DNA of 64,000 bases from DATEDA01 sp963754305 (GCA_963754305.1 CAVWFR010000004.1:62001-126000), one strand, 5' to 3'; counted from the stretch's first letter, positions 24,607 to 33,976 are shown. The notes: a model not told the origin generated them from the letters alone. A program made the numbers and translations.

Positions 24607-25938
24607 ATGCGCGACCTGATGAGCCTCACCGCTCCGATCATTGCCGCCCTCGGGCTCCTCATGCCCGCGCTCGGGCAGGGGCAGCCGGTCGCCGTCCACT
24701 GGACGACCCCAGCCGGTGCGCGCGTGCAGTTCGTGGCGTCGCGCGCAGTGCCGATGATCGATATCGCAGTCGAGTTCGCGGCGGGCTCGGCCTACGACCC
24801 GGTCGCCAAGCCGGGTACGGCCGCGCTCGCGCACGCGCTGCTCAAGGCGGGTGCGGGCAACGGCTTGCAACGCTGGTCGGAAGACGAGCTGGCCGCGGCC
24901 TTCGACGACGTCGGGGCGATCCCCGGCGGCACGCTGGATCGCGACCGCGCCAGCGTGCAGCTGCGCACCCTTTCGAACGACGTCGAGCGTCGCAGAGCGG
25001 TTGCGGCGCTCGCCGCGATGCTGCAGCAGCCCGTGTTCCCGGCGGCAGCGCTGGAGCGCGAGCGCGCGCGCCTCGTGGCGCGGCTACGCGAGGCGGAGAG
25101 CCAGCCCGGGACGCTCGCCGACCGCCGGTTCTACGCCGCGCTCTACGAGGCTCACCCGTATGGCCGCGTCGCGACCGCGGAGACGGTCGCTGCCATCGAG
25201 CGCGACGATATCGTGCGTTTTTATCGGCAGCACTACAGCGCCGACCGCGCCGTGGTCACGATCCTCGGCGACCTGTCCGCCGACGCCGCGCGTGAGCTTG
25301 CCGCGCAGCTGACGGGCGCGCTCCCGGCGCGGGGCGACGCTGGCGAGCTGCCGCCCGTCGCCCTTCCGCCCGGTGCCGGACGCATCGACGTCGCGCACCC
25401 TGCGCAGCAGGCCCACGTCCTAGTCGGTGTTCCCGCGCTCGCTCGCGACGACCCCGACTATTTCCCGCTGCTCGTCGGCAACTACGTCCTCGGCGGCGGT
25501 GGGTTCGTCTCGCGGCTGACGCGCGACATTCGCGACGAGCACGGGTTCGCCTACAGCGTCTACAGCTATTTCCTGCCGCTCGCGCAGCCAGGGCCGTTCC
25601 AGATCGGCCTGCAAACCCGTCGCGACCAGGCCGAGGCCGCGATCGCGCGCGTGCGCACGGTGGTCGCCGAGTTCCTCGCCACCGGCCCGACCGCGGCGGA
25701 GCTGGCGGACGCGAAGGCGAGCCTCGCCGGCGGGTTTCCGCTGCGCATCGATTCCAACCGCAAGCTCCTCACCGAGTGGGCGACGGTCGGGTTTTACCGG
25801 CTGCCGGAACGCTGGCTCGCCGACTTCCCGGCGCGCGTCGAAGGCGTCACCGCGGCCGACGTCCGCGCGGCGTTCGCGCGACGCGTCCAGCCCGAGCGGT
25901 TCGTCACCGTGGTGGTCGGTGCGGCAGAAAGGCAGTAA
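24607..25938 (+). CDS. M16 family peptidase-like protein, inactive partner
   Basis: A 443-residue M16 fold protein with a hydrophobic signal (SLTAPIIAALGLLMPALG). At the place of HxxEH it reads LAHALLKAG, so zinc ligands are missing. The Arg/Tyr substrate pair typical of the second subunit is in LTRDIRDEHGFAYSVYSYF. It very likely forms the R/Y subunit with the preceding peptidase. The ATG at 24607 is 11 bases after the previous stop. Confidence 0.88.
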   Translation: MRDLMSLTAPIIAALGLLMPALGQGQPVAVHWTTPAGARVQFVASRAVPMIDIAVEFAAGSAYDPVAKPGTAALAHALLKAGAGNGLQRWSEDELAAAFDDVGAIPGGTLDRDRASVQLRTLSNDVERRRAVAALAAMLQQPVFPAAALERERARLVARLREAESQPGTLADRRFYAALYEAHPYGRVATAETVAAIERDDIVRFYRQHYSADRAVVTILGDLSADAARELAAQLTGALPARGDAGELPPVALPPGAGRIDVAHPAQQAHVLVGVPALARDDPDYFPLLVGNYVLGGGGFVSRLTRDIRDEHGFAYSVYSYFLPLAQPGPFQIGLQTRRDQAEAAIARVRTVVAEFLATGPTAAELADAKASLAGGFPLRIDSNRKLLTEWATVGFYRLPERWLADFPARVEGVTAADVRAAFARRVQPERFVTVVVGAAERQ

Positions 25939-26503
25939 CTCGGTTCGCATCATCGGCGGCGAGTGGCGCAGCCGCCGCATCCGCTTTCCCGATGCCGCCG
26001 GGCTGCGGCCCACGCCGGATCGCGTGCGCGAGACGCTCTTCAATTGGCTCGGCCAGGACCTTACCGGCAGGCGCTGTCTGGACATTTTTGCCGGATCGGG
26101 CGCACTCGGCTTCGAAGCGCTCTCGCGCGGTGCGGCCGAAGTCGTCATGGTGGAGTCGTCGCGACTCGCCTGGCGTGGGCTGCGCGCGACCGCGGACGAG
26201 CTCGGCGCGGGCGCACGGCTCAGGCTGGTGGCGGGTGATGCGCTACACTTTCTCGCCGCACCCGCCGGGGTATTCGACATCGTATTCCTCGATCCGCCCT
26301 ACGGCACGGAGCTCGGGCGTGAAGTGCTGGCGCGGCTGCCCCAGACGCTCGCGCCGGGTGCCGTGGTGTACGTCGAGAGCGATTCGGCCGTCGTGCCGGG
26401 CGCCGGCTGGCGGGTGAAGCGCAGCGGGCGTGCGGGGGCAGTCCATCACCACCTGATCGCGTGGGGAGACCATGATGAAGGCAGTCTATCCGGGCACGTT
26501 TGA
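25919..26503 (+). CDS. rsmD: 16S rRNA (guanine(966)-N(2))-methyltransferase RsmD
   Basis: A 194-residue SAM enzyme modifying G966 of 16S rRNA. It has RIIGGEWRSRRIRFP, RPTPDRVRETLFNWL, the SAM motif CLDIFAGSGALGFEAL and the catalytic DPPY. The start is a GTG inside the end of the M16 gene (20-base overlap), and the 3' end overlaps coaD by 32 bases. Confidence 0.94.
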   Translation: MRQKGSNSVRIIGGEWRSRRIRFPDAAGLRPTPDRVRETLFNWLGQDLTGRRCLDIFAGSGALGFEALSRGAAEVVMVESSRLAWRGLRATADELGAGARLRLVAGDALHFLAAPAGVFDIVFLDPPYGTELGREVLARLPQTLAPGAVVYVESDSAVVPGAGWRVKRSGRAGAVHHHLIAWGDHDEGSLSGHV

Positions 26504-26960
26504 CCCGCTCACCCGCGGCCACGAGGATATCCTGCGCCGCGCGGCCGCGATCTTCGACGCGGTGGTGGTGGGGGTCGCCGACAGCCGCGGCAAGCGCCCG
26601 CTCTTCACGCTCGCCGAACGGATCGACGTCGCGCGCGAAGTGCTGACGCCCTATCCGAACGTGTCGGTGCAGGGGTTCGCGGGGTTGTTGCGTGACTTCG
26701 TAAAGGCGCAGGGCGCGCGCGTGATCGTGCGCGGCCTGCGCGCGATGTCGGATTTCGAGTACGAGTTCCAGATGGCGGGAATGAACCGGGTGCTCATTCC
26801 CGATGTCGAAACGGTGTTCATGACGCCGGACGAAAAGTACCAGTTCATCTCCGCGACGATCGTGCGGGAGATTGCCGTGCTAGGCGGCGACACCTCGAAG
26901 TTCGTCCATCCGCTTATCCACGAGCGACTGCAGGCGAAGGTCGCGCAGCTGGGCGGATAG
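26472..26960 (+). CDS. coaD: phosphopantetheine adenylyltransferase
   Basis: A 162-residue enzyme making dephospho-CoA from phosphopantetheine and ATP. It has the nucleotidyltransferase motif YPGTFDPLTRGHEDI, RGLRAMSDFEYEFQMAGMNR and the C-terminal ISATIVREIA. It overlaps rsmD, and the pair is a classic arrangement. Two adjacent ATGs (26472, 26475) are possible. Confidence 0.96.
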   Translation: MMKAVYPGTFDPLTRGHEDILRRAAAIFDAVVVGVADSRGKRPLFTLAERIDVAREVLTPYPNVSVQGFAGLLRDFVKAQGARVIVRGLRAMSDFEYEFQMAGMNRVLIPDVETVFMTPDEKYQFISATIVREIAVLGGDTSKFVHPLIHERLQAKVAQLGG

Positions 26961-26970
26961 CCTGGAGGGG

Positions 26971-27243
26971 GTGCAGTTGGCACTGATGATTACCGACGAA
27001 TGCATCAACTGCGACGTCTGTGAGCCGGAGTGCCCCAACGGGGCGATTTCGCAGGGGCCGGAGATCTACGTGATCGACCCGGGCTTGTGCACCGAGTGCG
27101 TCGGGCATTTCGACGCGCCGCAGTGCCGCAAGGTGTGTCCGGTCGACTGCATCCCGCTCGATCCCGGCCACGTCGAAAGCCGGGACGCGCTGCACGAGAA
27201 ATACCTCGGGCTCACCGCGGCGAAGGCCACGGTCCCGAGGTGA
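26971..27243 (+). CDS. YfhL family 4Fe-4S dicluster ferredoxin
   Basis: A 90-residue ferredoxin with two cluster motifs: CINCDVCEPECP and CTECVGHFDAPQCRKVCP, the latter with the insertion seen in YfhL/FdxA-like ferredoxins. It is an electron carrier of unknown partner. Start is a GTG at 26971 or the ATG at 26986 (MITDECINC). It follows coaD by ten bases. Confidence 0.9.
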   Translation: MQLALMITDECINCDVCEPECPNGAISQGPEIYVIDPGLCTECVGHFDAPQCRKVCPVDCIPLDPGHVESRDALHEKYLGLTAAKATVPR

Positions 27244-27418
27244 TCACCTGTCCATCCCCTCGAACTCCGCGATCCGCCGCATCGACAACGAAGCGAACTC
27301 GTTTCTGCGGCGCATCGCCGCCGATGACGAAGAGCAGCAGGTTGCTCCGCGTCGGCCTCATCGATGGTGCGCTTCGCCATCTCCTCGCGGACCAGACGCG
27401 CACGGGCGGTATCATCGG
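27244..27418 (-). other. gene-free stretch with possible coding debris
   Basis: Between the ferredoxin and the dynamin-like gene, minus-strand frames give plausible peptide pieces (ARLVREEMAKRTIDEADAE, then RRNEFASLSMRRIAEFEGMD ending in a stop) only with frame changes. They may be the remains of a small gene downstream of the GTPase, or chance. No family is recognised. Confidence 0.3.
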
Positions 27419-29425
27419 TCAGGCGACCGCGCGCCGCGTGTCGCGCTCGTCCTCGTAGGACGGCGCATGCTCGAGGTCGAGCACCCGCTCGAGCTCGCGC
27501 GCTAGGTGGTGGATGCCGTCGAGCTGGTGCATGAGCGTCGTCTCCACCTGCTCGATCTCGCTTACGCGGTCCTCGAGCGTGTCGGTGGCGTGGTGGATGC
27601 GCTTGATCGACTCGAGCCGGCGCCGCAGCTGCAGCTGGTGCTCGCGGATCTGCATCTCCATCGGCGCCATCACCGCGCGCAGCCACGTCTCGGCTTCCTT
27701 GTTGGCGTAGTGGTAGACGCGGCGCACCTGGCTCGCCAGGGTCTCGAAGAAGCGGTGCATCACGGTCAGCTTCTCGGTGGTGAGCATCGTGCTGAAAGTA
27801 TCGAACTGGATCTGATAGCTCCGCGCGAGCCGGTCGAACTCTTTCTGGTAGCGGAATAACGAGAACGACGGCGGTCCCGCGAGCCGCAGACCGTGCTCGT
27901 CGCCGAACTTGCGGTACATCGCCTCCATCATCGTCTGGATCTCGGCGATGACCCCGCTCGCGCGGACGAGCTTGGCGCGGATACCATCGAAATAGTCCGC
28001 CATCGCCCCGCGCAGGCTGAGCGTGAAGCGACTGCGGGTCATTGCCTTGAGCGTGCGGCGCGACTGCTCGTTCAACGCGTCCATGCCGAGATGGGTGAAA
28101 AGCGTGTTGGTGAGCTGCGAGAACACCCCGCGCGTAGCCTGGAAGCGCGCCAGGCCCTGCTCGAACGCCTCCTTCTCGGCGCGTACCTTGCGCATCATCT
28201 CCTCGACCACATCGAGGTTCCTGCCGCGCAAGCCGCGGAGGTCGGCGAGCTGCTCGAGGACACCGGTGAGACGCGCTTCGAGGATCGATCGGGTGTTGAT
28301 AAGGAGGTCGACGATCTCGTGCCGCGTCGTCTCGCGCACGATCGCCTGCTTGCCGGGGATGAGCTGGGTCGAGAGCGTGTGCTCGAGCTCGGGCAGCCGG
28401 CTGCGAACGAGGAGGCGCGCGTCATCGGTGATCTTGGCGACCAGCCCCTTCTGCGCCGACACCGCGAGCACCTGATCGGCTGGCACGCCCAGCACGTCGC
28501 CGACCCATCTTTTCTGGGTCGCGATCTCGGCGTCGATCTCCGCTTCGCTCCGCAGCCCGTCCCAGAGGGAATCGATCTTGTTGACCACGACGTAGCGGCC
28601 CTTGTGGCGGCCGGGCACGGTGGCGAGGTACTCGTTCCAGACCTCGGCGTCGCTCTTCGACACCCCCGTGTCGACCGCGAGGATGAAGAGCACCGCGTGC
28701 GCGTTCGGCAGGAGGTTCAGCGTGAGCTCGGGCTCGATGCCGATCGCGTTGAGGCCCGGCGTGTCGAGGATCACCAGGCCTTGCTCCAGCAGCGGATGCG
28801 GGAAGTTGATCACGGCGTGCCGCCAGCAGGGAATCTCGACCATTCCGTCGGCGGCGAAGCCCGCGGCCTGGCTGGAGTCGTGGTCCACGAAGAGACCGTA
28901 ATGCTTCGCTTCCTCGATCGGCACGCGCTTGGTCTCGCGCACCTGCTGGAAGGCCTCGACCAAAGCCTGGGCGTCGCCGACGTCGAGCGGGATGACGTGC
29001 CACTCGTCGCGGAAACGCTTGAACTCGCTCGTGGTCGCGTTGGTCGCGCGAGTTTCGATCGGCAGCAGCTGGATGCCGGGCGAGAGGCTGGAGTCCCACT
29101 GCAGCTCGGTGGGACACATCGTCGTGCGCCCGCTCGACGAGGGCAGCAGCCGCCGCCCGTAGTCGGCGAAGAAGATGGCGTTGATCAGCTCGCTCTTGCC
29201 GCGCGAGAACTCGGCGACGAACGCGATCGTGAGCTTGTCCTCGCTCAGCCGTTCCAGCAGCTGGCCGATGCGGAGCTCGGTGTGCGCATCGGCGAGCTCG
29301 TTCTCCTGCAGCCAGCGACGGTAGGCGCCGATCCGGCTGGCGACGTGTGCCCGCCAGGCACTGTAGGCCTGGAAGCGCTTGACCAGGCTCGCAGCTGCTA
29401 CCTGAGGATCGCCGGGCAAGTCCAT
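27419..29425 (-). CDS. dynamin-like large GTPase
   Basis: A 668-residue dynamin-family protein. G1 is AEFSRGKS (residues 71–78), the switch Thr pair is at 101–102, G3 is DTPG (221–224) and G4 is NKID (282–285). The remainder is long and helical with coiled-coil character, for example MQIREHQLQLRRRLESIKR near the C-terminus. No transmembrane segment is evident. Bacterial dynamins remodel or protect membranes; the role of this group in betaproteobacteria is undefined. It stands alone next to mutM on the same strand. Confidence 0.82.
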   Translation of the reverse strand: MDLPGDPQVAAASLVKRFQAYSAWRAHVASRIGAYRRWLQENELADAHTELRIGQLLERLSEDKLTIAFVAEFSRGKSELINAIFFADYGRRLLPSSSGRTTMCPTELQWDSSLSPGIQLLPIETRATNATTSEFKRFRDEWHVIPLDVGDAQALVEAFQQVRETKRVPIEEAKHYGLFVDHDSSQAAGFAADGMVEIPCWRHAVINFPHPLLEQGLVILDTPGLNAIGIEPELTLNLLPNAHAVLFILAVDTGVSKSDAEVWNEYLATVPGRHKGRYVVVNKIDSLWDGLRSEAEIDAEIATQKRWVGDVLGVPADQVLAVSAQKGLVAKITDDARLLVRSRLPELEHTLSTQLIPGKQAIVRETTRHEIVDLLINTRSILEARLTGVLEQLADLRGLRGRNLDVVEEMMRKVRAEKEAFEQGLARFQATRGVFSQLTNTLFTHLGMDALNEQSRRTLKAMTRSRFTLSLRGAMADYFDGIRAKLVRASGVIAEIQTMMEAMYRKFGDEHGLRLAGPPSFSLFRYQKEFDRLARSYQIQFDTFSTMLTTEKLTVMHRFFETLASQVRRVYHYANKEAETWLRAVMAPMEMQIREHQLQLRRRLESIKRIHHATDTLEDRVSEIEQVETTLMHQLDGIHHLARELERVLDLEHAPSYEDERDTRRAVA

Positions 29426-29523
29426 GATGCGATTACTTTATCACGGCGACTATCGCGGGAGACACAAGACGACTGTGCCCCAGGGATCCCCGCCGTTCTT
29501 CGTTATCGCCGATCCAATGGTGC

Positions 29524-30336
29524 TTACCGCTGGCAGCCGGGGCAGTAGTACGTCGACCGCTGCCCCTGTACGACGCGCCGGATCGGCCGCCCGCAGACCC
29601 GGCACGGCTCCCCGGCGCGGTCGTAGACGAAGTAGTGCTGCTGGAAATAGCCGGGCGCACCATCGGAGCCCACGAAGTCGCGGAGGGTGCTCCCACCGGC
29701 GGCGAGGGCGTCCTCGAGCGTGGCGCGTACTGCCTCCGCGAGCCGTTCGCACCGTGCGAGCGACACGCGGCGGGCGGGCGTCCGCGGCCTGATGCCGGCG
29801 CGAAACAGGCTTTCGTTCGCGTAAATGTTGCCGACGCCGGCGACGAGACGGTGATCCATGAGGGCGAGCTTGATCCCCGCCCGCCGCCCGCGCGTCGCAA
29901 CGTGCAGACTTGTGCCGGTAAATGCCGCCGATAGCGGTTCGACGCCCAAATGCACGAGCAGCGGATGGCGCGCCGCGTCGCCTTCGGCCCAGAGCACCGC
30001 GCCGAAGCGGCGCGGGTCGCGCAGCCGCACCGCGATCTCGCCGACGCCGAGGTCGAAATGATCGTACGGGCCAGGCGCTTCGCCGCGCGGCACGATGCGC
30101 AGGCTGCCCGACATCCCGAGGTGCAGGATGAGCGTCCCGGTGCCGCAGTCGAGGAGCAGATACTTCGCGCGCCGCGTGACCGCGCGGATCTCGCGTCCGG
30201 CGACGAGCGCGGCGAGGTTTCGCGGCACCGGCCACCGCAGACCGCGGTTGCGCACGACGACGCCCGTGATCGTACGCCGGGCGAGGTGCGCCTCGATGCC
30301 GCGGCGGGTGATCTCGACTTCGGGCAGCTCCGGCAT
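29524..30336 (-). CDS. mutM: formamidopyrimidine-DNA glycosylase
   Basis: A 270-residue Fpg enzyme that removes 8-oxoguanine and other oxidised purines and nicks the abasic site. The catalytic N-terminus after Met is PELPEVEITRRGIEAHL. It also has LILHLGMSGSLRI with the conserved Lys region upstream (RRAKYLLL), GVGNIYANESLFRAGI, and the zinc finger CRVCGRPI…YYCPGCQ. The ATG at 30336 places Pro2 at the active position. It is divergent from the TPR lipoprotein, the usual order. Confidence 0.96.
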   Translation of the reverse strand: MPELPEVEITRRGIEAHLARRTITGVVVRNRGLRWPVPRNLAALVAGREIRAVTRRAKYLLLDCGTGTLILHLGMSGSLRIVPRGEAPGPYDHFDLGVGEIAVRLRDPRRFGAVLWAEGDAARHPLLVHLGVEPLSAAFTGTSLHVATRGRRAGIKLALMDHRLVAGVGNIYANESLFRAGIRPRTPARRVSLARCERLAEAVRATLEDALAAGGSTLRDFVGSDGAPGYFQQHYFVYDRAGEPCRVCGRPIRRVVQGQRSTYYCPGCQR

Positions 30337-30497
30337 CAGCAACTTCGCGCGCGAGGGAGTGTCATAGTTGTCCCGGCAAGCGCGGGGGCGCTTCGCTTTC
30401 GCCGCAGCCGCACCCGCCATGGGGGATTTTGTGGTTGTCGCTCCCGGCAAATATACCTAAACTGCACCCCTCCACTCGCATTCCGGCAGTTCCCCCG

Positions 30498-32279
30498 ATG
30501 ACCCTTTCCAGCCTTTTCCAGCGCTTGCTTCTCGCCACCGCCGTCGCGGGTCTCGCGGCGGCGTGCGCCAAGCCGCCGCGCGGCGGCGAGCAAGCCGAAG
30601 GGGTGGACGCCGCAGCCCCCGCCGAGTCGCACTCGATCGCATCCGCCGGTCGCCGGCGGGTGGCGCCCGAGACGCCGCCCGACCTGCCGAACCAGGACCT
30701 GACCGGGGAGGTGCTGTACGAATTTCTGCTCGCGGAGATCGCGGGGCAGCGCGGCAACCTCTCGCTCTCGGCGCAGGCGTACGCCGATCTCGCGCGCCGT
30801 ACGCGCGATCCGAGAGTCGCCGAGCGGGCGACCGAGATGGCGCTCCACGCGCGCATGCCGGAAGCGGCGGTCGAGTCGGCGAAGGTCTGGGCCGACGCGA
30901 GCCCGTCGAGCAGCCGCGCGCTCGGCACCGCCTCGAGCCTGCTGATCCGCTCGAACCGGCTGGACGAAGCCGAGCCCTACCTCAACAAGATCCTCGCCGT
31001 GCAGAGCGCGAACCGCGGCGACGGCTTCCTGCAGCTGAACGGCCTGCTCGCGAGCAATCCGGACAAGGCGACGAACCTGCGTGTCGTGCAGCGTCTCGCG
31101 CAGTCGTATCCCGATCTCGCCCAGGCGCATTTCGCGGTCGCGCAGGCCGCGGCGAACGCGGGCGACGACGCGCTCGCGATGAAGGAGGTCCGGCAGGCGG
31201 GCCGGCTGGCACCGGAGTGGGAGCTCGCGGTCCTGTACGAGGCCTCGCTCCTCCAAAAGAGCTCCAATGCCGCGGCCGCGGATCGGCTCGCGGGCTACCT
31301 CAAAACCTTTCCGCAGTCGCGCGAGGTGCGGCTCGCCTATGCGCGCACGCTGGTGGCGGACAAGAAATACCCCGAGGCGCGCGGGCAGTTCGAGCAACTC
31401 ATCAAGGACCACCCCGGCAACACCGACGTCGTGTTCGCGGTCGCGGTGCTGTCGATGCAGCTCGAGGACTGGCCGGGCGCGGAGTCGAACCTGAAGCGGC
31501 TGCTCGATCTCGGGTACGCCGACCGCAACTCCGTGCGCTACTACCTCGGTCAGGTCACCGAGGAGCAGAAGCGCTTCCCCGAGTCGCTGCAGTGGTACGG
31601 GGAGGTGACGCGCAGCGAGCAGTTCCTGCCGGCGCAGATTCGCACCGCGCAGGTGATCTGGAAGCAGGGCGACCTGTCCGCGGCGCGCAAGCACCTGCAA
31701 GCCGTCAGCGCTGCGAACAGCGACCAGCGCGTGCAGCTCATCATCGCCGAGGCCCAGCTCCTGCGCGATGCGAACCAGCCCAAGGAGGCGTTCGTCGTCG
31801 TCGAGAGCGCGCTCGACAAGCTGCCCGACAACCCGGATCTGCTCTACGACCACGCGATGCTCGCCGAGAAGCTGGACCGGGTCGACGTGCTCGAGGCGAG
31901 CCTGCGCAAGGTGATCAAGCTCAAGCCCGATCACGCGCACGCCTACAACGCGCTAGGCTATTCGCTCGCCGAGCGCAACGAGCGGCTCGAGGAGGCGAAG
32001 GCGCTGATCGATCAAGCGCTGAAGCTCGCGCCCGACGACTCCTACATCATCGACAGCCTAGGTTGGGTGCTCTATCGCCAAGGCAAGCCCGAGGAAGCGC
32101 TCAAGGAGCTCCGGCGCGCCTATGCGGGGCGTCAGGACGCGGAAATCGCCGCGCACCTCGGCGAGGTGCTGTGGGTGCTCGGCCGGCGCAACGAGGCGCA
32201 GAAGGTCTGGGACGAAGCGCTCGCGAAGACGCCGTCGAACGACGTTCTCATCAAGACCGTCCAACGGCTCAAACCGTAG
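30498..32279 (+). CDS. tetratricopeptide repeat lipoprotein
   Basis: A 593-residue protein with lipobox AAAC after MTLSSLFQRLLLATAVAGL, then an array of TPR units over most of its length, clearest at HAHAYNALGYSLAERNERLE and DSYIIDSLGWVLYRQGKPEE near the C-terminus. It is an outer-membrane-associated scaffold of the kind found upstream of lolB in betaproteobacteria. Function is unknown, but linkage to lolB suggests envelope assembly. The ATG at 30498 is chosen for the signal. Confidence 0.85.
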   Translation: MTLSSLFQRLLLATAVAGLAAACAKPPRGGEQAEGVDAAAPAESHSIASAGRRRVAPETPPDLPNQDLTGEVLYEFLLAEIAGQRGNLSLSAQAYADLARRTRDPRVAERATEMALHARMPEAAVESAKVWADASPSSSRALGTASSLLIRSNRLDEAEPYLNKILAVQSANRGDGFLQLNGLLASNPDKATNLRVVQRLAQSYPDLAQAHFAVAQAAANAGDDALAMKEVRQAGRLAPEWELAVLYEASLLQKSSNAAAADRLAGYLKTFPQSREVRLAYARTLVADKKYPEARGQFEQLIKDHPGNTDVVFAVAVLSMQLEDWPGAESNLKRLLDLGYADRNSVRYYLGQVTEEQKRFPESLQWYGEVTRSEQFLPAQIRTAQVIWKQGDLSAARKHLQAVSAANSDQRVQLIIAEAQLLRDANQPKEAFVVVESALDKLPDNPDLLYDHAMLAEKLDRVDVLEASLRKVIKLKPDHAHAYNALGYSLAERNERLEEAKALIDQALKLAPDDSYIIDSLGWVLYRQGKPEEALKELRRAYAGRQDAEIAAHLGEVLWVLGRRNEAQKVWDEALAKTPSNDVLIKTVQRLKP

Positions 32280-32305
32280 CTGCACCGGCCTCGCGAAGGC
32301 GGTTG

Positions 32306-32857
32306 ATGCATCGCTGCGGCAGCCTGCTCTTCGCCGGCGCGGCGATGCTCGCCGCGGCCTGCACGACCGCCCCGCCGCAGGCACTTGCCCCGGGATCCTT
32401 CGCCGTCGTCGGCCGCGTGGCGGTACGATACGGCGACGAAGCGGCGAGCGGCCGCGTGGCTTGGCAGCACAGCGACGCGACCGACGATCTCATCATCTCC
32501 ACACCGCTCGGCCAGGGCGTAGCCGAGATCACCCGCCGCGGCGGCGTGTACACGCTCGTCACGACCGACGGCAGGCGGCACAGCGCCGCAGATCCGGAAC
32601 GACTGACGCAGGAGGTGCTCGGCTACGCGCTCCCCCTGGGCGGGCTCCCGGACTGGGTGCAGGCCCGGCCCGAGCCCGGGATCGAAGCGGCCACGCGCTA
32701 CGAGGGCGAACGGCTAGCCGAGCTGCGCCAGCGCGGCTGGTTGATCGACTACTCGGGCTATGACGAAGCGGGCCGCCTGCCGAAGCGCGTGCGGCTCACG
32801 CGCGGTGATCTGGACATCCGCCTGGTGATCGACGAATGGCAGCTTCCCCCGCGATGA
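32306..32857 (+). CDS. lolB: outer membrane lipoprotein receptor LolB
   Basis: A 183-residue lipoprotein that takes lipoproteins from LolA and inserts them in the outer membrane. The signal ends LAAAC. GSFAVVGRVAVRYGDEAASGRVAWQHS is split across the typical first strands, and ISTPLGQGVAEI, LPDWVQARPEPG and GWLIDY are LolB-like. It overlaps ispE as ATGA. Confidence 0.88.
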   Translation: MHRCGSLLFAGAAMLAAACTTAPPQALAPGSFAVVGRVAVRYGDEAASGRVAWQHSDATDDLIISTPLGQGVAEITRRGGVYTLVTTDGRRHSAADPERLTQEVLGYALPLGGLPDWVQARPEPGIEAATRYEGERLAELRQRGWLIDYSGYDEAGRLPKRVRLTRGDLDIRLVIDEWQLPPR

Positions 32858-33774
32858 ACGAGCTCGCGTGGCAGCGTCGCTGGCCGGCGCCGGCGAAGCT
32901 GAACCTGTTCCTGCACGTCGTCGGGCGGCGCGCGGATGGCTATCACCTGCTGCAAACCGCGTTTCGACTGATCGACCTCTGCGACTCGCTCGAGTTCGCG
33001 CCGCGCGCGGACGGCGAGATCCGCCTGGCGACCCCGCTCCCCGGGGTGCCGGATGGCGAAGATCTCACCACGCGCGCCGCCCGTCTGCTGCGGGAAGCTG
33101 CGGGTCTCGATGCCGGCGTCGACATCAAGTGCGAAAAGCGCATCCCGGTCGGCGGCGGCCTCGGGGGCGGCAGCTCCGACGCCGCAACGACGCTGATTGC
33201 GCTCAACGACCTTTGGGGCGCCGGGTTGAAGCGATCGGAGCTCGCCCCGCTTGCGCTCCGGCTGGGCGCCGACGTCCCGTTCTTCCTCCGCGGACGGAAC
33301 GCGTTCGGCGAAGGGATAGGCGAGCGCCTGACCCCGCTCGATCTCGACCCCGCGTGGTACGTCGTGATTACGCCGCAAGTCGCTGTGTCGACTAGGGAAA
33401 TCTTCGCTTCACCCGCGTTGACACGCGATACGAAACCGCTCAAACTTACGGCCTTTTTCGCGGGGCTGGGCCACAACGATCTCGAGCCGGTCGTCTGTGC
33501 GCGGGTGCCGCAGGTCGCGCAGGCGCTGCGGTGGCTCCGGATCGACGCCGGCCGTGCGGATGCGCGGATGAGCGGTTCAGGATCGAGCGTGTTCGCGGCG
33601 TTCGCGTCGGAGAGCGAGGCACGCGCGCTGGTGGACAGGATTCCCGGGGAGTGGCGCGGCGTGGCGGTGCGCGGGCTGGATCGGCATCCGCTCGGATGTG
33701 GAACCGATGCGGGGACAGAGATGAGGGGAAAAGACGCGAGGGGGGAAGACGCGAAGGGGAAAGACGCAGGTTGA
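32854..33774 (+). CDS. ispE: 4-diphosphocytidyl-2-C-methyl-D-erythritol kinase
   Basis: A 306-residue GHMP kinase of the non-mevalonate isoprenoid pathway. It has PAPAKLNLFLHVVGRRADGYH, the ATP loop PVGGGLGGGSSDAATTL and the late RMSGSGSSVFAAF. The last ~20 residues are a low-complexity tail, RGKDARGEDAKGKDAG, encoded by a 15-base tandem repeat and not part of the family. The usual genomic order lolB–ispE–tRNA-Gln–prs is kept. Confidence 0.94.
   Translation: MNELAWQRRWPAPAKLNLFLHVVGRRADGYHLLQTAFRLIDLCDSLEFAPRADGEIRLATPLPGVPDGEDLTTRAARLLREAAGLDAGVDIKCEKRIPVGGGLGGGSSDAATTLIALNDLWGAGLKRSELAPLALRLGADVPFFLRGRNAFGEGIGERLTPLDLDPAWYVVITPQVAVSTREIFASPALTRDTKPLKLTAFFAGLGHNDLEPVVCARVPQVAQALRWLRIDAGRADARMSGSGSSVFAAFASESEARALVDRIPGEWRGVAVRGLDRHPLGCGTDAGTEMRGKDARGEDAKGKDAG
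33710..33770 (+). repeat. 15-bp tandem repeat in the ispE 3' end
   Basis: Three or four degenerate units of about 15 bases, best seen as GGGGAAAAGACGCGA (33725–33739), GGGGGAAGACGCGA and GGGGAAAGACGCAG. They encode the (K/R)G(K/E)DA tail of IspE and end just before its stop. Confidence 0.8.
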
Positions 33775-33792
33775 GGGTAAAGGTTCGACGGA

Positions 33793-33869
33793 TGGGGAGT
33801 CGCCAAGCTGGTTAAGGCAGCGGATTTTGATTCCGCCATGCGAGGGTTCGAGTCCTTCCTCCCCAGCCA
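33793..33869 (+). tRNA. tRNA-Gln (anticodon TTG)
   Basis: Acceptor stem TGGGGAG/CTCCCCA, anticodon stem GCGGA/TCCGC with loop TTTTGAT (anticodon TTG), T-loop GGTTCGAGTC, and an encoded 3' GCCA. It lies between ispE and prs, the standard betaproteobacterial position. Confidence 0.95.
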
Positions 33870-33908
33870 ATTCTCGATCGTCTGAGGCGACAGGCGCGCG
33901 AGGGTCGG

Positions 33909-33943
33909 CAGCCGCAAGCGGCTCTTGCGGCTGTTGTTTTTTG
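33909..33943 (+). terminator. Rho-independent terminator after tRNA-Gln
   Basis: A perfect ten-base stem CAGCCGCAAG/CTTGCGGCTG with a five-base loop, then TTGTTTTTTG. Confidence 0.88.
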
Positions 33944-33976
33944 TAGCGAGAGTGTCAGGCTGAGGCGCGCGGGCTC

